From: a virus
Reading direction: 5' to 3' (one strand)
Virus record (IMG/VR): IMGVR_UViG_3300046810_000256
Coordinates: 1-64,000 of that record
DNA: 64,000 nucleotides
The position numbers and the translations under genes are program-made. The notes under the pieces are model-generated. The model did no database searches. It saw only the letters and a list, made by a program, of their open reading frames with translations, and had not been told where the DNA came from. Every line of letters begins with the position of its first letter. Within the stretch, counting starts at the first letter, position 1. This document shows positions 48,046-55,848 of this stretch, in pieces.

Positions 48046-48846
48046 TCAGGCTTGCAGCTGCTGCTCGGGCTGCTTGTCTACTTGACGGCGCAGGTAGAGC
48101 GCGGCCAGATCCATTGGGTACAAGGATCGCTCACCGGCCTGAATCGCGGTGTCGAGCGTCCACTGGCTGGTGCTCGCATTCAGGCGGTGCCAACCGGTGT
48201 TTGGGAAGTAGCCGAAGTAGGAAAGCTCTTCAGTGGCTTCGCACAGCAGGAAGTGAGTCGCCATCGACTCCGCGCCCATCATTTGCTGAATCTCGTCCAA
48301 GTGGTGCGGACGCAACGCGCCGGGCAGTGCATGGCCGTTGTAGTCGATTGGACGCTCCAGTCCCATGGATTCGCTGCGCTCCAGATGAAACGCCAGTGAC
48401 CGCACCGGGCCTGCATCATCGTTTACGGCGAATGCTGCATGCTTGAACAGACGTCGCGCCCGCGGCAAACGCTCTTCTGTCGGCTCTTCTACCGGAACCC
48501 GTGGCCTTGCCACCAGTTTCGGGTGAAACACGCCAGCAGCGGCATCAGAGGGGCTTTGCGCAGGATCGCCAGCAGTTGACGCAGGTGCTTGCCGTGCTCT
48601 GGATGGCTTCAGCAGCTCGGGACGCTCACGCAGCGGCAGAAACTCGTCTTCGCCGACGATCACACTCCCCACCACACGCCCGAGGTCGACTTGATCCAGT
48701 ACGAACTCAACCAGCGCCAGCCCGCGCGCCAGCAACAGATTCAAGTTCTGATGCCCGCAACGCTTCAGCAGACTCTCGACCCGCGCCAAGCTGTTTGGCG
48801 TCATAGAAAACGTAATGTCGTGCCGCTGTAGTGCCTGACCGGTCAT
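48046..48846 (-). CDS. Ribbon-helix-helix-like hypothetical protein, 266 aa
   Basis: The N-terminus MTGQALQRHDITFSMTPNSLA then RVESLLKRCGHQNLNLLLAR is compatible with a strand-helix-helix DNA-binding element. A disordered Pro/Ala linker (RQAPASTAGDPAQSPSDAAA) and a C-terminal domain with HFLLCEATEELSYFGYFPNT follow. ATG 48846 lies just downstream of the promoter-like element at 48878; the frame upstream overlaps that promoter and is not used. It is probably a regulator or DNA-associated protein. Confidence 0.7.
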   Translation of the reverse strand: MTGQALQRHDITFSMTPNSLARVESLLKRCGHQNLNLLLARGLALVEFVLDQVDLGRVVGSVIVGEDEFLPLRERPELLKPSRARQAPASTAGDPAQSPSDAAAGVFHPKLVARPRVPVEEPTEERLPRARRLFKHAAFAVNDDAGPVRSLAFHLERSESMGLERPIDYNGHALPGALRPHHLDEIQQMMGAESMATHFLLCEATEELSYFGYFPNTGWHRLNASTSQWTLDTAIQAGERSLYPMDLAALYLRRQVDKQPEQQLQA

Positions 48847-48877
48847 AGAAACCTCTGAACGTGTTGAATTGATATGC

Positions 48878-48914
48878 GACATAATGACATAAAGGCACTG
48901 TATCACAATAGCGT
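48878..48914 (-). promoter_or_regulatory. CATTATGTC-type promoter
   Basis: On the minus strand TTGTGA is followed after 16 bases by CATTAT and then GTCG. It stands 32 bp before the 48846 start. Sister elements at 52984 and 62306 share ATAGCG and CGACATAATGACA. Confidence 0.65.
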
Positions 48915-48958
48915 TTCTGTGTTTTTGTGCTGTTTGCGCTCTCCCGGTAGCCAGACAC

Positions 48959-48981
48959 GAAAAAGCCCGCACGCGGCGGGC
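48959..48981 (-). terminator. Rho-independent terminator, duplicate of 4392
   Basis: GAAAAAGCCCGCACGCGGCG plus GGC is identical over 23 bases to the terminator near the par locus. It closes the small-gene operon at 49005. Confidence 0.85.
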
Positions 48982-49004
48982 TCTTCAGCGGACGGTATAG
49001 CGGC

Positions 49005-49250
49005 CTACCCTGCTGCGGCTTCTTCGGCCTCAGCGTCCAGTACCAGCTTGTTCACGCCCCCGATCAACTCACCCACGGCGGTGTTGTAGGCCTGCTCAGC
49101 CTGGGCGCACTCGCGCAGCACCTTGTTGCGCTGCCGGGTTGTCATGCTGGTCAGCTGCTCCAGTGGCTTCATGGCCTTGCGGTGCTCGGCGCTGGCGTCG
49201 TTCACCGGGTTGATGAATTGGCGCAGGGCCACAGTGTCAATCTTTGCCAT
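49005..49250 (-). CDS. Hypothetical helical protein, 81 aa
   Basis: ATG 49250 has AGGA nine bases upstream and overlaps the preceding gene by 14 bp. The protein is mostly helix (LEQLTSMTTRQRNKVLRECA; QAEQAYNTAVGELIGGVNKL). It is the last gene before a strong terminator. Confidence 0.7.
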   Translation of the reverse strand: MAKIDTVALRQFINPVNDASAEHRKAMKPLEQLTSMTTRQRNKVLRECAQAEQAYNTAVGELIGGVNKLVLDAEAEEAAAG

Positions 49251-49467
49251 GTCGGGTTTGTCCTGGCTCATCGAATTTGTGGGTTTGCACGTACCGGGCA
49301 AGATCGATGCAGGCCGGACAGTCCACCAACGCATCCGTGGGCAGCCCCTGCTCGATGTCGCCATGCTTCACGCCGCACAGCGTCACGTATCCCTTGCGGC
49401 CAACGTAATGCGTCTGGTCACGCTCAGGGTGATAGGTCTTTTCAGCCAACGGCAATTGCTTGGCCAT
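49237..49467 (-). CDS. Small Cys/His protein, 76 aa
   Basis: It has LCGVKHGD near residue 30 and VDCPACIDLARYV near residue 50, a possible zinc site. No family is recognised. Confidence 0.65.
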   Translation of the reverse strand: MAKQLPLAEKTYHPERDQTHYVGRKGYVTLCGVKHGDIEQGLPTDALVDCPACIDLARYVQTHKFDEPGQTRHGKD

Positions 49468-49509
49468 CTGTCTCTACCTGTCATGTCATTAACTACGATA
49501 ACGGCGCGG

Positions 49510-49740
49510 TCAGTACGCCCCGCCGCCTGCCTTGTGCCAATAGGCGCCATTCGCATCGGGCACCATCGGGTGCCGATCCATACTTGATGGCCAGCTTGCA
49601 TACAGTGCTGGGTTACCGTCCTCAAGGAACACCACTGCATCCGGATGGCCACCTTCGTGCAGCTCGTTGATCAGGTCGGCCATGTCCTGACAGATGCTCT
49701 CAAAGCGCCTGATTTGCTTGGCGGTCAGTTTCTTTGCCAT
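49510..49740 (-). CDS. Hypothetical protein, 76 aa (MAKKLTA family)
   Basis: It opens MAKKLTAKQIRRFESICQDM, and its first eight residues match the gene at 51838 (MAKKLTARQ), suggesting a duplicated small-gene module. The remainder is Gly/Pro-rich. Confidence 0.65.
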   Translation of the reverse strand: MAKKLTAKQIRRFESICQDMADLINELHEGGHPDAVVFLEDGNPALYASWPSSMDRHPMVPDANGAYWHKAGGGAY

Positions 49741-49754
49741 GGTGGGTATTCCTT

Positions 49755-50033
49755 TCAGTTGCGGCTCACGGCGCGGTACGCCTCATAGGCTTCGAATTGC
49801 TCGTTGAAAGCGTCGGCCAGATCACATTCGGCGGAGACGGGCGCCATGACGTGCTGCACTGCTCGGGCAAAAGTGTCGCCCAGCTCCCGACGAGCCTCGC
49901 GGGCCTCTTTCTTCTCTGGCTGGCCGTTGGCCGGGTGCATCGCTTTGGCATCGGCGCGCAACCAGTCGGCCAGGATGTCCACCACGTAGCCGGGCAGCTC
50001 AATCGGGAACGGGTTGTTCTTGGCGTCGGTCAT
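49755..50033 (-). CDS. Hypothetical protein, 92 aa
   Basis: It contains ELPGYVVDILADWLRADAKA and a helical, acidic C-terminus with DLADAFNEQFEAYEAYRAVS. The spacing of 15-20 bp to neighbours fits a small-gene operon. No family is recognised. Confidence 0.65.
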   Translation of the reverse strand: MTDAKNNPFPIELPGYVVDILADWLRADAKAMHPANGQPEKKEAREARRELGDTFARAVQHVMAPVSAECDLADAFNEQFEAYEAYRAVSRN

Positions 50034-50048
50034 CGTGGGATTCCTTTT

Positions 50049-50312
50049 CTACTCAAAGCCCAATGGGACGGTTTCAATTTCGAAGCGGTTGGCAGATCCA
50101 TGACCTGGCGCCGGGTGCTTGTCCTCCCACTGGCGTAAAAGGCTTTCCCAATCGTCAACCACGTCATCAGCCAGGGTCAGCACGCTTGGCCGCGTGCGGT
50201 GATGCGCCTCTACCACGGCCAGATACGCCTTGGCCTGTTCTGGCGTAGTAAAGGCCCGCACCGGGTCGCGACCTTCATAGTCAACCACCGCCATCACCAG
50301 ATGAATCAGCAT
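50049..50312 (-). CDS. Hypothetical protein, 87 aa
   Basis: ATG 50312 has AAAGGA upstream. The protein begins MLIHLVMAVVDYEGRDPVRA and continues FTTPEQAKAYLAVVEAHHRT; a short beta-alpha protein. Confidence 0.65.
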   Translation of the reverse strand: MLIHLVMAVVDYEGRDPVRAFTTPEQAKAYLAVVEAHHRTRPSVLTLADDVVDDWESLLRQWEDKHPAPGHGSANRFEIETVPLGFE

Positions 50313-50326
50313 GGTGTGCATTCCTT

Positions 50327-50545
50327 TCAGTGCCGCACAGGCGCTGGAATGCCGCCTATGTTCTGCGCCAGCGCGTCGACGCTTTCCAGCGTTTCTTTGA
50401 TGGCGGCCAGCACCTTTGCCTTGGCCTCGCTTTCGCGCACGCCCGGTTTCGTTGGGGCTAGCTCAAGCAGCGCCAGTGTGTTTTCTAAGCGCCTTCTGAC
50501 TAAGGCCAGATCCTCGCGCGCCTCATCAAGCCCGTCACCATTCAT
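50327..50545 (-). CDS. Hypothetical protein, 72 aa
   Basis: It overlaps the 87-residue gene upstream by ATGA. It is a coiled helix (EDLALVRRRLENTLALLELA) and may form a dimer. Confidence 0.65.
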   Translation of the reverse strand: MNGDGLDEAREDLALVRRRLENTLALLELAPTKPGVRESEAKAKVLAAIKETLESVDALAQNIGGIPAPVRH

Positions 50546-50805
50546 TGCGGCTCTCCAGGGGTTGTCGACTTTGGTGGGTGCCGGACACAGAACGGACATA
50601 CCCAACCGGCGCGCTTTTTCAGCCATCCGCCATCGCGGGCGTCCTGCTCCAGAGAGCGCATTAACTCCAGCAGGTCAGCCCGGTTGTCGTCGGCCATTCC
50701 CATCGGCCCGGCGTTGTCCGCTGTAAAGCAGCGCTCACCAATATTGCCGACTCCCTCGACTTCATCGCTGCGCTCTTCACAACGCAATTCAACCCATGTG
50801 CCCAT
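50542..50805 (-). CDS. Hypothetical protein, 87 aa
   Basis: It begins MGTWVELRCEERSDEVEGVG and ends with a WVCPFCVRHP stretch, so the two Cys groups may form a zinc site. It is the first gene of the minus operon here and diverges from the plus-strand gene at 50897. Confidence 0.65.
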   Translation of the reverse strand: MGTWVELRCEERSDEVEGVGNIGERCFTADNAGPMGMADDNRADLLELMRSLEQDARDGGWLKKRAGWVCPFCVRHPPKSTTPGEPQ

Positions 50806-50896
50806 TCTTGATTCCTTACTGGTGGGCTGCGCAGATTGGCAATCTCAGCCGCTCGCCAGCATACTGGTTATACATACAGCTTTAAGGCATTCATCC

Positions 50897-51145
50897 ATGC
50901 CCCAGGTACTACCACCGTTCATTCCGGTGACCCAAGACGAATTGCGCACTCTGTGGGTCAAGTATCCCGCCCCCGAGGTTCGCCGGTTGGCGCTTGAGGT
51001 TGCCCGGTACCGCAACGTGCTGGCCGAGATCGATCGGCTTTACAGAATCACCCATCAAGCTTGGCGGGACACGCAGGGCGGCAACCTCACGGCTCTGCAC
51101 GAGCTCCAAGCGCTTATGTATGCAGAGCGCGAGCGGCTTCCTTGA
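50897..51145 (+). CDS. Hypothetical protein, 82 aa (plus strand)
   Basis: It encodes MPQVLPPFIPVTQDELRTLW then VKYPAPEVRRLALEVARYRN and LIYR-like helical repeats, a soluble helical protein. It is one of two supported plus-strand genes and diverges from the 50805 gene, with TTATACAT about 25 bp upstream as a possible -10 element. A longer plus frame from 50684 lacks support. Confidence 0.7.
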   Translation: MPQVLPPFIPVTQDELRTLWVKYPAPEVRRLALEVARYRNVLAEIDRLYRITHQAWRDTQGGNLTALHELQALMYAERERLP

Positions 51146-51148
51146 GCC

Positions 51149-51376
51149 TCAGCCGTCAGGACGATCAGTCAGCACTAGATGGCCAAGTTCGATCTGTACG
51201 AGGTTCCGACTGCGCAGACTGTCAAAATCTTTGCGGCGGGCAGGATTTGGAAGCCGTTCCGGAACCCAGCCATTGCGCCCCCAATAAACACCAATGGGCT
51301 GAGCCTCAAGGCGTTTCAGTATCGCCTTTTCGCCATCAGACAGCGGCGCTTCCCCAGCGCTTGCGGTGCGCGTCAC
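51149..51376 (-). CDS. Hypothetical winged-helix-like protein, 75 aa
   Basis: GTG 51376 overlaps the stop of the 51373 gene by GTGA and has GGGAAG upstream, so I prefer it to TTG 51409. LSDGEKAILKRLEAQPIGVY then LRSRNLVQIELGHLVLTDRP has the helix-helix-wing feel of a small HTH. Its stop converges with the plus-strand gene stop at 51143. Confidence 0.65.
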   Translation of the reverse strand: MTRTASAGEAPLSDGEKAILKRLEAQPIGVYWGRNGWVPERLPNPARRKDFDSLRSRNLVQIELGHLVLTDRPDG

Positions 51377-51618
51377 TGGTGCGCTTCCCACTGCGGGCGG
51401 CGCAGCCAAACGAATTCATGGCAGAACGTCACGAACTGCTGAAGCTCGCCATCTTGCTGGGCGGCCAGCACTTCGTCATAGCCGGTGGCCTTGTCGATCA
51501 TGGCGTCAAACGGGCTGCGCGCCAGCTTCTCGCCGAGGTGGCAGCCGGTCAGACGGTTGAAGCCCTGCACAAACTCAGGCATGCCAGCGCACGCCAGGAG
51601 GCAATCGTAGAAAGTCAT
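51373..51618 (-). CDS. Hypothetical protein, 81 aa
   Basis: It contains MTFYDCLLACAGMPEFVQGF and a FCHEFVWLRRPQW C-terminus. It is joined to both neighbours by 4-bp overlaps; family unknown. Confidence 0.65.
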   Translation of the reverse strand: MTFYDCLLACAGMPEFVQGFNRLTGCHLGEKLARSPFDAMIDKATGYDEVLAAQQDGELQQFVTFCHEFVWLRRPQWEAHQ

Positions 51619-51875
51619 GTCAGCTTCCGATTTGTTGGGTTGATTTCAGGCAGGTCGTCGACCTCGCTGCCGTGTACGTGGCCAAGGCCGACATCGACGC
51701 GCAGATCCAGAGCGCTGCCGGAATACCAGATTTCACTGCCTTGCACCCTCACCGAACGCTGGCGCAGCCAACGGTAGCGATCAGCGAACAGGCGCAGCTC
51801 CGCCAGTTCGTCCGCTGTCGGCAGTTCAGGCGCCAGCTCAATGGGTTTTTTCACTTTCGGCCTTCCGTGCTTCAT
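51615..51875 (-). CDS. Hypothetical protein, 86 aa
   Basis: It contains PTADELAELRLFADRYRWLR, a helix ending in Trp-Leu-Arg, then a beta-rich end. ATG 51875 lies within the end of the preceding gene (38-bp overlap). Confidence 0.65.
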   Translation of the reverse strand: MKHGRPKVKKPIELAPELPTADELAELRLFADRYRWLRQRSVRVQGSEIWYSGSALDLRVDVGLGHVHGSEVDDLPEINPTNRKLT

Positions 51876-52044
51876 CTGCTCGGGCCAACCATTTGCGGGC
51901 CTCTTTCTTCAGCCACTCAGACATCACCCGCCCTTCAGCGAATTCGCTGGGAACATTCGTCCAGCCCATCAGTAGGTGTTCTGCCGCTTCGTTCAAAGCC
52001 TCATAGCGGCCATCCATCTGTCTGGCGGTCAGCTTCTTGGCCAT
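51838..52044 (-). CDS. Hypothetical protein, 68 aa (MAKKLTA family)
   Basis: It begins MAKKLTARQMDGRYEALNEA and ends with basic helices; the first eight residues match the gene at 49510. The start ATG 52044 is preferred over the more distal one. Confidence 0.65.
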   Translation of the reverse strand: MAKKLTARQMDGRYEALNEAAEHLLMGWTNVPSEFAEGRVMSEWLKKEARKWLARADEARKAESEKTH

Positions 52045-52046
52045 GG

Positions 52047-52553
52047 CTACGCTTCCCCGGCGCATTTAAACGCCTTCGCATGCCCTACGCACACCTTCGT
52101 CGGGTTACCTCTGTCATCCGTCTCCGCGTGACACATGAACCCTTTCTGATCGAATGACATGTAAGCGGCGTCACTGGTGGCCATCGGCGATTGGTTCGCC
52201 ATTGAGCCGAGCCGGTAAGCGCAGCCTTCGCAGGCGCCAGCAGGATCACACTGGGCAGCAAGTGCCACACCCTGACACGCGCCCAATATTGTCGGCAGGT
52301 TCACGCTGTCGAACTTATCCGGATGCATTCCCAGCTCACTGATGAGCACCAAATCGGTCATGTCCCGGCAGTTGTCCGCGACAGAGTTCGCCATCCCAAT
52401 GAACTGGGCGAATAGCTCAACAAGGCTTTCAGCCCCGTACTGTTCCAGATAGTCACTCAGCCCGGAGATTCGCCCGGCCAGCGGCAGGTTGACCAGCGCG
52501 GCAACATCCTCAGCCTGGCGCGGGGTCATCGTGTAATCCGTGTGCCCGCTCAT
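52047..52553 (-). CDS. Cys-rich hypothetical phage protein, 168 aa
   Basis: It contains CDPAGACEGCAYRLGSMANQ near residues 102-121, then FMCHAETDDRG and VCVGHAKAFKCAG, giving up to eight Cys and His residues arranged as in a zinc- or iron-sulfur-binding protein. The N-terminal half is helical. No enzyme family is recognised. Confidence 0.7.
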   Translation of the reverse strand: MSGHTDYTMTPRQAEDVAALVNLPLAGRISGLSDYLEQYGAESLVELFAQFIGMANSVADNCRDMTDLVLISELGMHPDKFDSVNLPTILGACQGVALAAQCDPAGACEGCAYRLGSMANQSPMATSDAAYMSFDQKGFMCHAETDDRGNPTKVCVGHAKAFKCAGEA

Positions 52554-52795
52554 GCGCCACCACTGTCGAGATAGATGCCGTAACTTTTCACAGTGTCGGT
52601 GTCTTCGTGGCCAGTGTTGGCGCGCTCAAGAATAGCTTCACAGCTCGACCGGCGGCGGATTTCGTCTTGAAGTGAATCATCTGCAACGGTGACATGCAGG
52701 TTGCTATCAATGCCTACCAGTACCAGACCCGCCCGCTTGCAGCTCAGTAGCGCGGCTTCCAGCTTCTTGATTGCGGCCAACTGATTCTTCTTCAT
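52550..52795 (-). CDS. Hypothetical protein, 81 aa
   Basis: It begins MKKNQLAAIKKLEAALLSCK and continues VLVGIDSNLHVTVADDSLQD; start ATG 52795 lies 2 bp from the previous stop. Small soluble protein of unknown function. Confidence 0.65.
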   Translation of the reverse strand: MKKNQLAAIKKLEAALLSCKRAGLVLVGIDSNLHVTVADDSLQDEIRRRSSCEAILERANTGHEDTDTVKSYGIYLDSGGA

Positions 52796-52797
52796 CG

Positions 52798-52956
52798 CTA
52801 CTTCACTTCGTCGAAGTGCCACTGCACGCAGTCGAAGGCCGCTTGCTTAGCCTCTTCGTCAATCTGTTCTTGGGTCGCATCGTCCGGCACTTCAAACTCA
52901 AACTCTACTTCTGAGCCCTGGACGTCGGTTTTGATCGTGCCCTGAAAAGTACGCAT
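52798..52956 (-). CDS. Small acidic protein, 52 aa
   Basis: The residues MRTFQGTIKTDVQGSEVEFE then FEVPDDATQEQIDEEAKQAA are a short beta-helix protein. ATG 52956 stands directly downstream of the promoter at 52984; the longer frame would run through that promoter. Confidence 0.7.
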   Translation of the reverse strand: MRTFQGTIKTDVQGSEVEFEFEVPDDATQEQIDEEAKQAAFDCVQWHFDEVK

Positions 52957-52983
52957 CGAATCGCTTCCTGTGAAAATCATTAA

Positions 52984-53020
52984 CGACATAATGACACAAA
53001 AGCACTGCAACACAATAGCG
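52984..53020 (-). promoter_or_regulatory. CATTATGTC-type promoter
   Basis: On the minus strand TTGTGT is followed after 16 bases by CATTAT, 28 bp before the 52-residue gene. It shares with 48878 the blocks GACATAATGACA and CAATAGCG at the same spacing. Confidence 0.65.
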
Positions 53021-53047
53021 CTTTTGTGTTTGTCTGCCGGGCACTGA

Positions 53048-53698
53048 TCAGAACGATTCTTCAGCCTGAGCCGTCGCACCTGCATAGGTCACGTTCGGCG
53101 CTTCGAAGCGCACAATCAGATCCGTCGACTTGCCGTCATTGAACAGCCTCACTGACGCGCGCCGGACGTCTTCCTGCGCAGCCTTGAGAATGGCGTCGAT
53201 ATCGGCATACCCGAGGGTTTCAGGCACTTCAAGGTAGGTGTAGGTGATGTCACCGGTGGCAAGGGCAGCACTTTCGAAGGCCGCGAACTTCTGCACGTAC
53301 TCGTCTTGGCTCTTGGCTGTGTTGCGCAGCGTCACCATGTCGATAAACGACTTCGTGTTTTCCATCGAAATGATGTTGAAGGACTTCGACAGCGCGTCGG
53401 TAACACGCTGGTACATGGCTTGCTGGTACGGCGCGATCAGCGCAACGGCGTCCAGCTTGTTCTCACGGAAGAACAGCGCCACGGTGAATTTCTGGCCGAC
53501 GAACTCAAAGTTGTCAGTGCAGCGCCCGGTGTGCTCGGGGTTCGAACAGTCGTAATAGCCCGCCGAGCGCGTGTATTTATCGATGGGCGTGCCGTAGGTG
53601 TAGTCCTTGAAAAGACTCACGCCCGCCGATGCACTTGGAATGCCGGTGAGCAGGCCGAGGCCGGTGGTTAGCGCAAGCGCGATGAGCTTTTTAGACAT
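53048..53698 (-). CDS. Secreted protein, 216 aa
   Basis: It begins MSKKLIALALTTGLGLLTGI then PSASAG, a typical Sec signal peptide with cleavage after SASA. The mature protein contains YYDCSNPEHTGRCTDNFEFV with two Cys for a possible disulfide, and a helical C-terminal part. An exported, probably periplasmic, protein in a phage early region could act in exclusion or envelope modification, but homologues are not identified. ATG 53698 is preferred over the upstream frame to 53896, which overlaps the next gene. Confidence 0.8.
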   Translation of the reverse strand: MSKKLIALALTTGLGLLTGIPSASAGVSLFKDYTYGTPIDKYTRSAGYYDCSNPEHTGRCTDNFEFVGQKFTVALFFRENKLDAVALIAPYQQAMYQRVTDALSKSFNIISMENTKSFIDMVTLRNTAKSQDEYVQKFAAFESAALATGDITYTYLEVPETLGYADIDAILKAAQEDVRRASVRLFNDGKSTDLIVRFEAPNVTYAGATAQAEESF

Positions 53699-53772
53699 CA
53701 AGAAAGTCCCTTTCGGTATCAGTGTTGGCGGTATATCGCCGAACGATACTATGAAAGGGACAGGGCCGGTTA

Positions 53773-54138
53773 TCAGGCGCCTGCGGTGGGCCTGGGCTTC
53801 TTGGCGGTCTTGAGCCGGTAGTTTCGGCAGCAGCTGGTGCAGAACACACGCATGGCACCGGACCGGGTTTGCTTGAGCAGGCCGCCGCACTCGCACCGGT
53901 TAGTTTCCAGATACTTGGACACCGCGACGTTGATCGCGGCACCGTTGTTTCGCCTCGGGCGGGTAAGCCCCAGCGCCTTGCAAACCCGCCGGTAATCCTG
54001 CGCTATCCACTCTTCACCTGGCTCGTGGCCAAGGCCGTCGCCAAGCATGTCGCCCAGTTTGATCAGCTGGTCATACAGGTACTTATTTGGATCTTCCGGG
54101 GGCGTAGGCTTGTGCTCTTCAAACAGGTCTGACTGCAT
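53773..54138 (-). CDS. Zinc-ribbon protein, 121 aa
   Basis: The C-terminal half has ETNRCECGGLLKQTRSG then VFCTSCCRNYRLK, a four-Cys zinc ribbon. The N-terminal half contains WIAQDYRRVCKALGLTRPRR, HTH-like. It may bind nucleic acid. Confidence 0.7.
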   Translation of the reverse strand: MQSDLFEEHKPTPPEDPNKYLYDQLIKLGDMLGDGLGHEPGEEWIAQDYRRVCKALGLTRPRRNNGAAINVAVSKYLETNRCECGGLLKQTRSGAMRVFCTSCCRNYRLKTAKKPRPTAGA

Positions 54139-54538
54139 GGGCGGTCACCTCTTCCGGCGTCACCAGCACTGCCGGTACCAGCACTACGTCGCCACGGTGC
54201 AGCCTCACCAGCGCCCGGCAGAACGCTTGCAGGAGCGTGGAACCACCGGCAATTCGACAAAACCCCTCGGGGCTGTTTCTCTTGGCAAAGACGCGAAACT
54301 CAGCAGGATCGCTGTCGGTAACCATGCCGAAGCACTTCGCATACTTGTCCATCAACGGCCCGCCCTGATTCCAGTCCATCCAAGGCCGGAATGCGTAGCC
54401 GGTCGACGCTAGGGCAACACGCCAGTAGGTGCCGTTGTGCGGGGGCGACAACTTCACTTCAACCCCCAACACCTGCGCCACCGCCCAGCCTAGCGCCCAC
54501 CCTTCCAAGTCGCGCAGCGCCACCTCGACCATGTTCAT
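54119..54538 (-). CDS. DUF2591-like phage protein
   Basis: It begins with MVEVALRDLEGWALGWAVAQ and contains YAFRPWMDWNQGGPLMDKYA, a composition close to the DUF2591 family of phage proteins of unknown function. It overlaps the 226-residue gene by ATGA and the next gene by 20 bp. Confidence 0.75.
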   Translation of the reverse strand: MNMVEVALRDLEGWALGWAVAQVLGVEVKLSPPHNGTYWRVALASTGYAFRPWMDWNQGGPLMDKYAKCFGMVTDSDPAEFRVFAKRNSPEGFCRIAGGSTLLQAFCRALVRLHRGDVVLVPAVLVTPEEVTAHAVRPV

Positions 54539-55215
54539 GATTGGTCACCGGGTGCGCTGTAGTCCTTGATAACCGGCCATTGCGGTTCGCGGTACAGACC
54601 GTGCCCCTTGTAGAACTCAATTTCAGCCGGGGTTAGACGGTTGGCGTCACGTCCCATCATCGACACGATGCCTTCCAGCGCGGCGCGGGTTTGGTCAATA
54701 GCATCCGGCGCCGCAACCGCTGTACCAACCTGCCCCATCACTACCCAACCGCGTATCCAGTCCATCAACGTGTAAGGAATGGCGAAAGTTTTGCCCCCGT
54801 ATGAGAGCAGCGCTACCGGCTCGTGCTTTGGCTGCATTGGCGCTTTCCAAAGCAACACCGGCTTGACGTTACACTTTTCTACGGGGGCAGGCAGCTTGCG
54901 ATCTTCAGGCACCGGGGGGTGCGTGAAGGGCGTGAACAACTCGCTGTCCGACAGAGCGATTTGTATGTCCTTCACAAGATCATCCATGTTGCTGTATTCG
55001 TCCCGCATGCCGTCGCTTTCGTCGATGGCTCTTTGCAGCAGGATATCCCGCTCCGCGATCTTGGTAAGCAACTGCTTACGATCCAGCCATGGTGTCGGGC
55101 ACTCGCCAGGCGGGCGCGTTCCAAGCGCTCCGGACGCCTTGCACCCGAAGCATATGTGCCAACCGCCGTCATCCATCTCAACCACTTCCATGTGATGCTT
55201 GTCTGGCCCGTTCAT
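54535..55215 (-). CDS. Hypothetical protein, 226 aa
   Basis: An N-terminal GWHICFGCKASGALGTRPPG gives a CxxC zinc site; a coiled-coil follows (LLTKIAERDILLQRAIDESD) and the C-terminal part is alpha/beta. No family is recognised. Confidence 0.7.
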   Translation of the reverse strand: MNGPDKHHMEVVEMDDGGWHICFGCKASGALGTRPPGECPTPWLDRKQLLTKIAERDILLQRAIDESDGMRDEYSNMDDLVKDIQIALSDSELFTPFTHPPVPEDRKLPAPVEKCNVKPVLLWKAPMQPKHEPVALLSYGGKTFAIPYTLMDWIRGWVVMGQVGTAVAAPDAIDQTRAALEGIVSMMGRDANRLTPAEIEFYKGHGLYREPQWPVIKDYSAPGDQS

Positions 55216-55556
55216 TCGTTTGCACCCTCTGGCATCGTCTCCACCACAATCACGCCGTATTGCCTCAGCGCCTCGAATAGATCGCTCACATACGCTCCGC
55301 CATTGAATTCCGGCCCGCCGTCAACGTCCTCAAACGTCTCGTGGTACTTCGGATCATTCCGAGACGGCACGCGGACGTAGCGCAGGTAGGTGTCTGCTGG
55401 CCGGGCGTACAGCGGTGCTCCATCTGGCAACGCTCGCCCAGCAGTGTTGAGATAAGCCCGCACAGGTAGAGGATCGTGATAAACGCGCCCCACTGTCTGA
55501 TCAGGCACCAGCGCCAGCTTGCTCAGCGGCCCAGTACCGTCGCGTGCGGCGGTCAT
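55212..55556 (-). CDS. Hypothetical protein, 114 aa
   Basis: ATG 55556 gives MTAARDGTGPLSKLALVPDQ. It overlaps both neighbours by 4 bp. The C-terminus has VSDLFEALRQYGVIVVETMP. Its function is unknown. Confidence 0.65.
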   Translation of the reverse strand: MTAARDGTGPLSKLALVPDQTVGRVYHDPLPVRAYLNTAGRALPDGAPLYARPADTYLRYVRVPSRNDPKYHETFEDVDGGPEFNGGAYVSDLFEALRQYGVIVVETMPEGANE

Positions 55557-55846
55557 GACTTCACCTTCTTGTCTTGCGCACACTTCGGGCACCCGCCATC
55601 CGCTACAAAATCAAGAAAAGTGTGTGTGCAGTCAGACGCCAGCCAATCAGGAATAGTCAGTTCCGGCGTTCGCAGGTCAGGTGACGCAGGTATTTTCCCC
55701 GTCCCGTTGCAAGGGTCGCAAATAGTTGTAGGTGATTCTTCAATGCCGGTGCCGACCGTTCCGTAACCGCCGCAGCGTTTGCACAGAATATCCTTGCTCA
55801 TACATTGCTCCATGGGTACAGGCGAGATCCGCTTATTGTCGGTCAT
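55553..55846 (-). CDS. DnaJ-type zinc-finger protein, 97 aa
   Basis: The segment CKRCGGYGTVGTGIEES then TICDPCNGTGKIPA is a two-repeat CxxCxGxG zinc finger like that of DnaJ, with a third CPKC at the C-terminus. In phages such modules occur as stand-alone chaperone or RNA-binding proteins. Start at 55846 (the TTG 55852 is weaker). Confidence 0.75.
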   Translation of the reverse strand: MTDNKRISPVPMEQCMSKDILCKRCGGYGTVGTGIEESPTTICDPCNGTGKIPASPDLRTPELTIPDWLASDCTHTFLDFVADGGCPKCAQDKKVKS

Positions 55847-55848
55847 CG

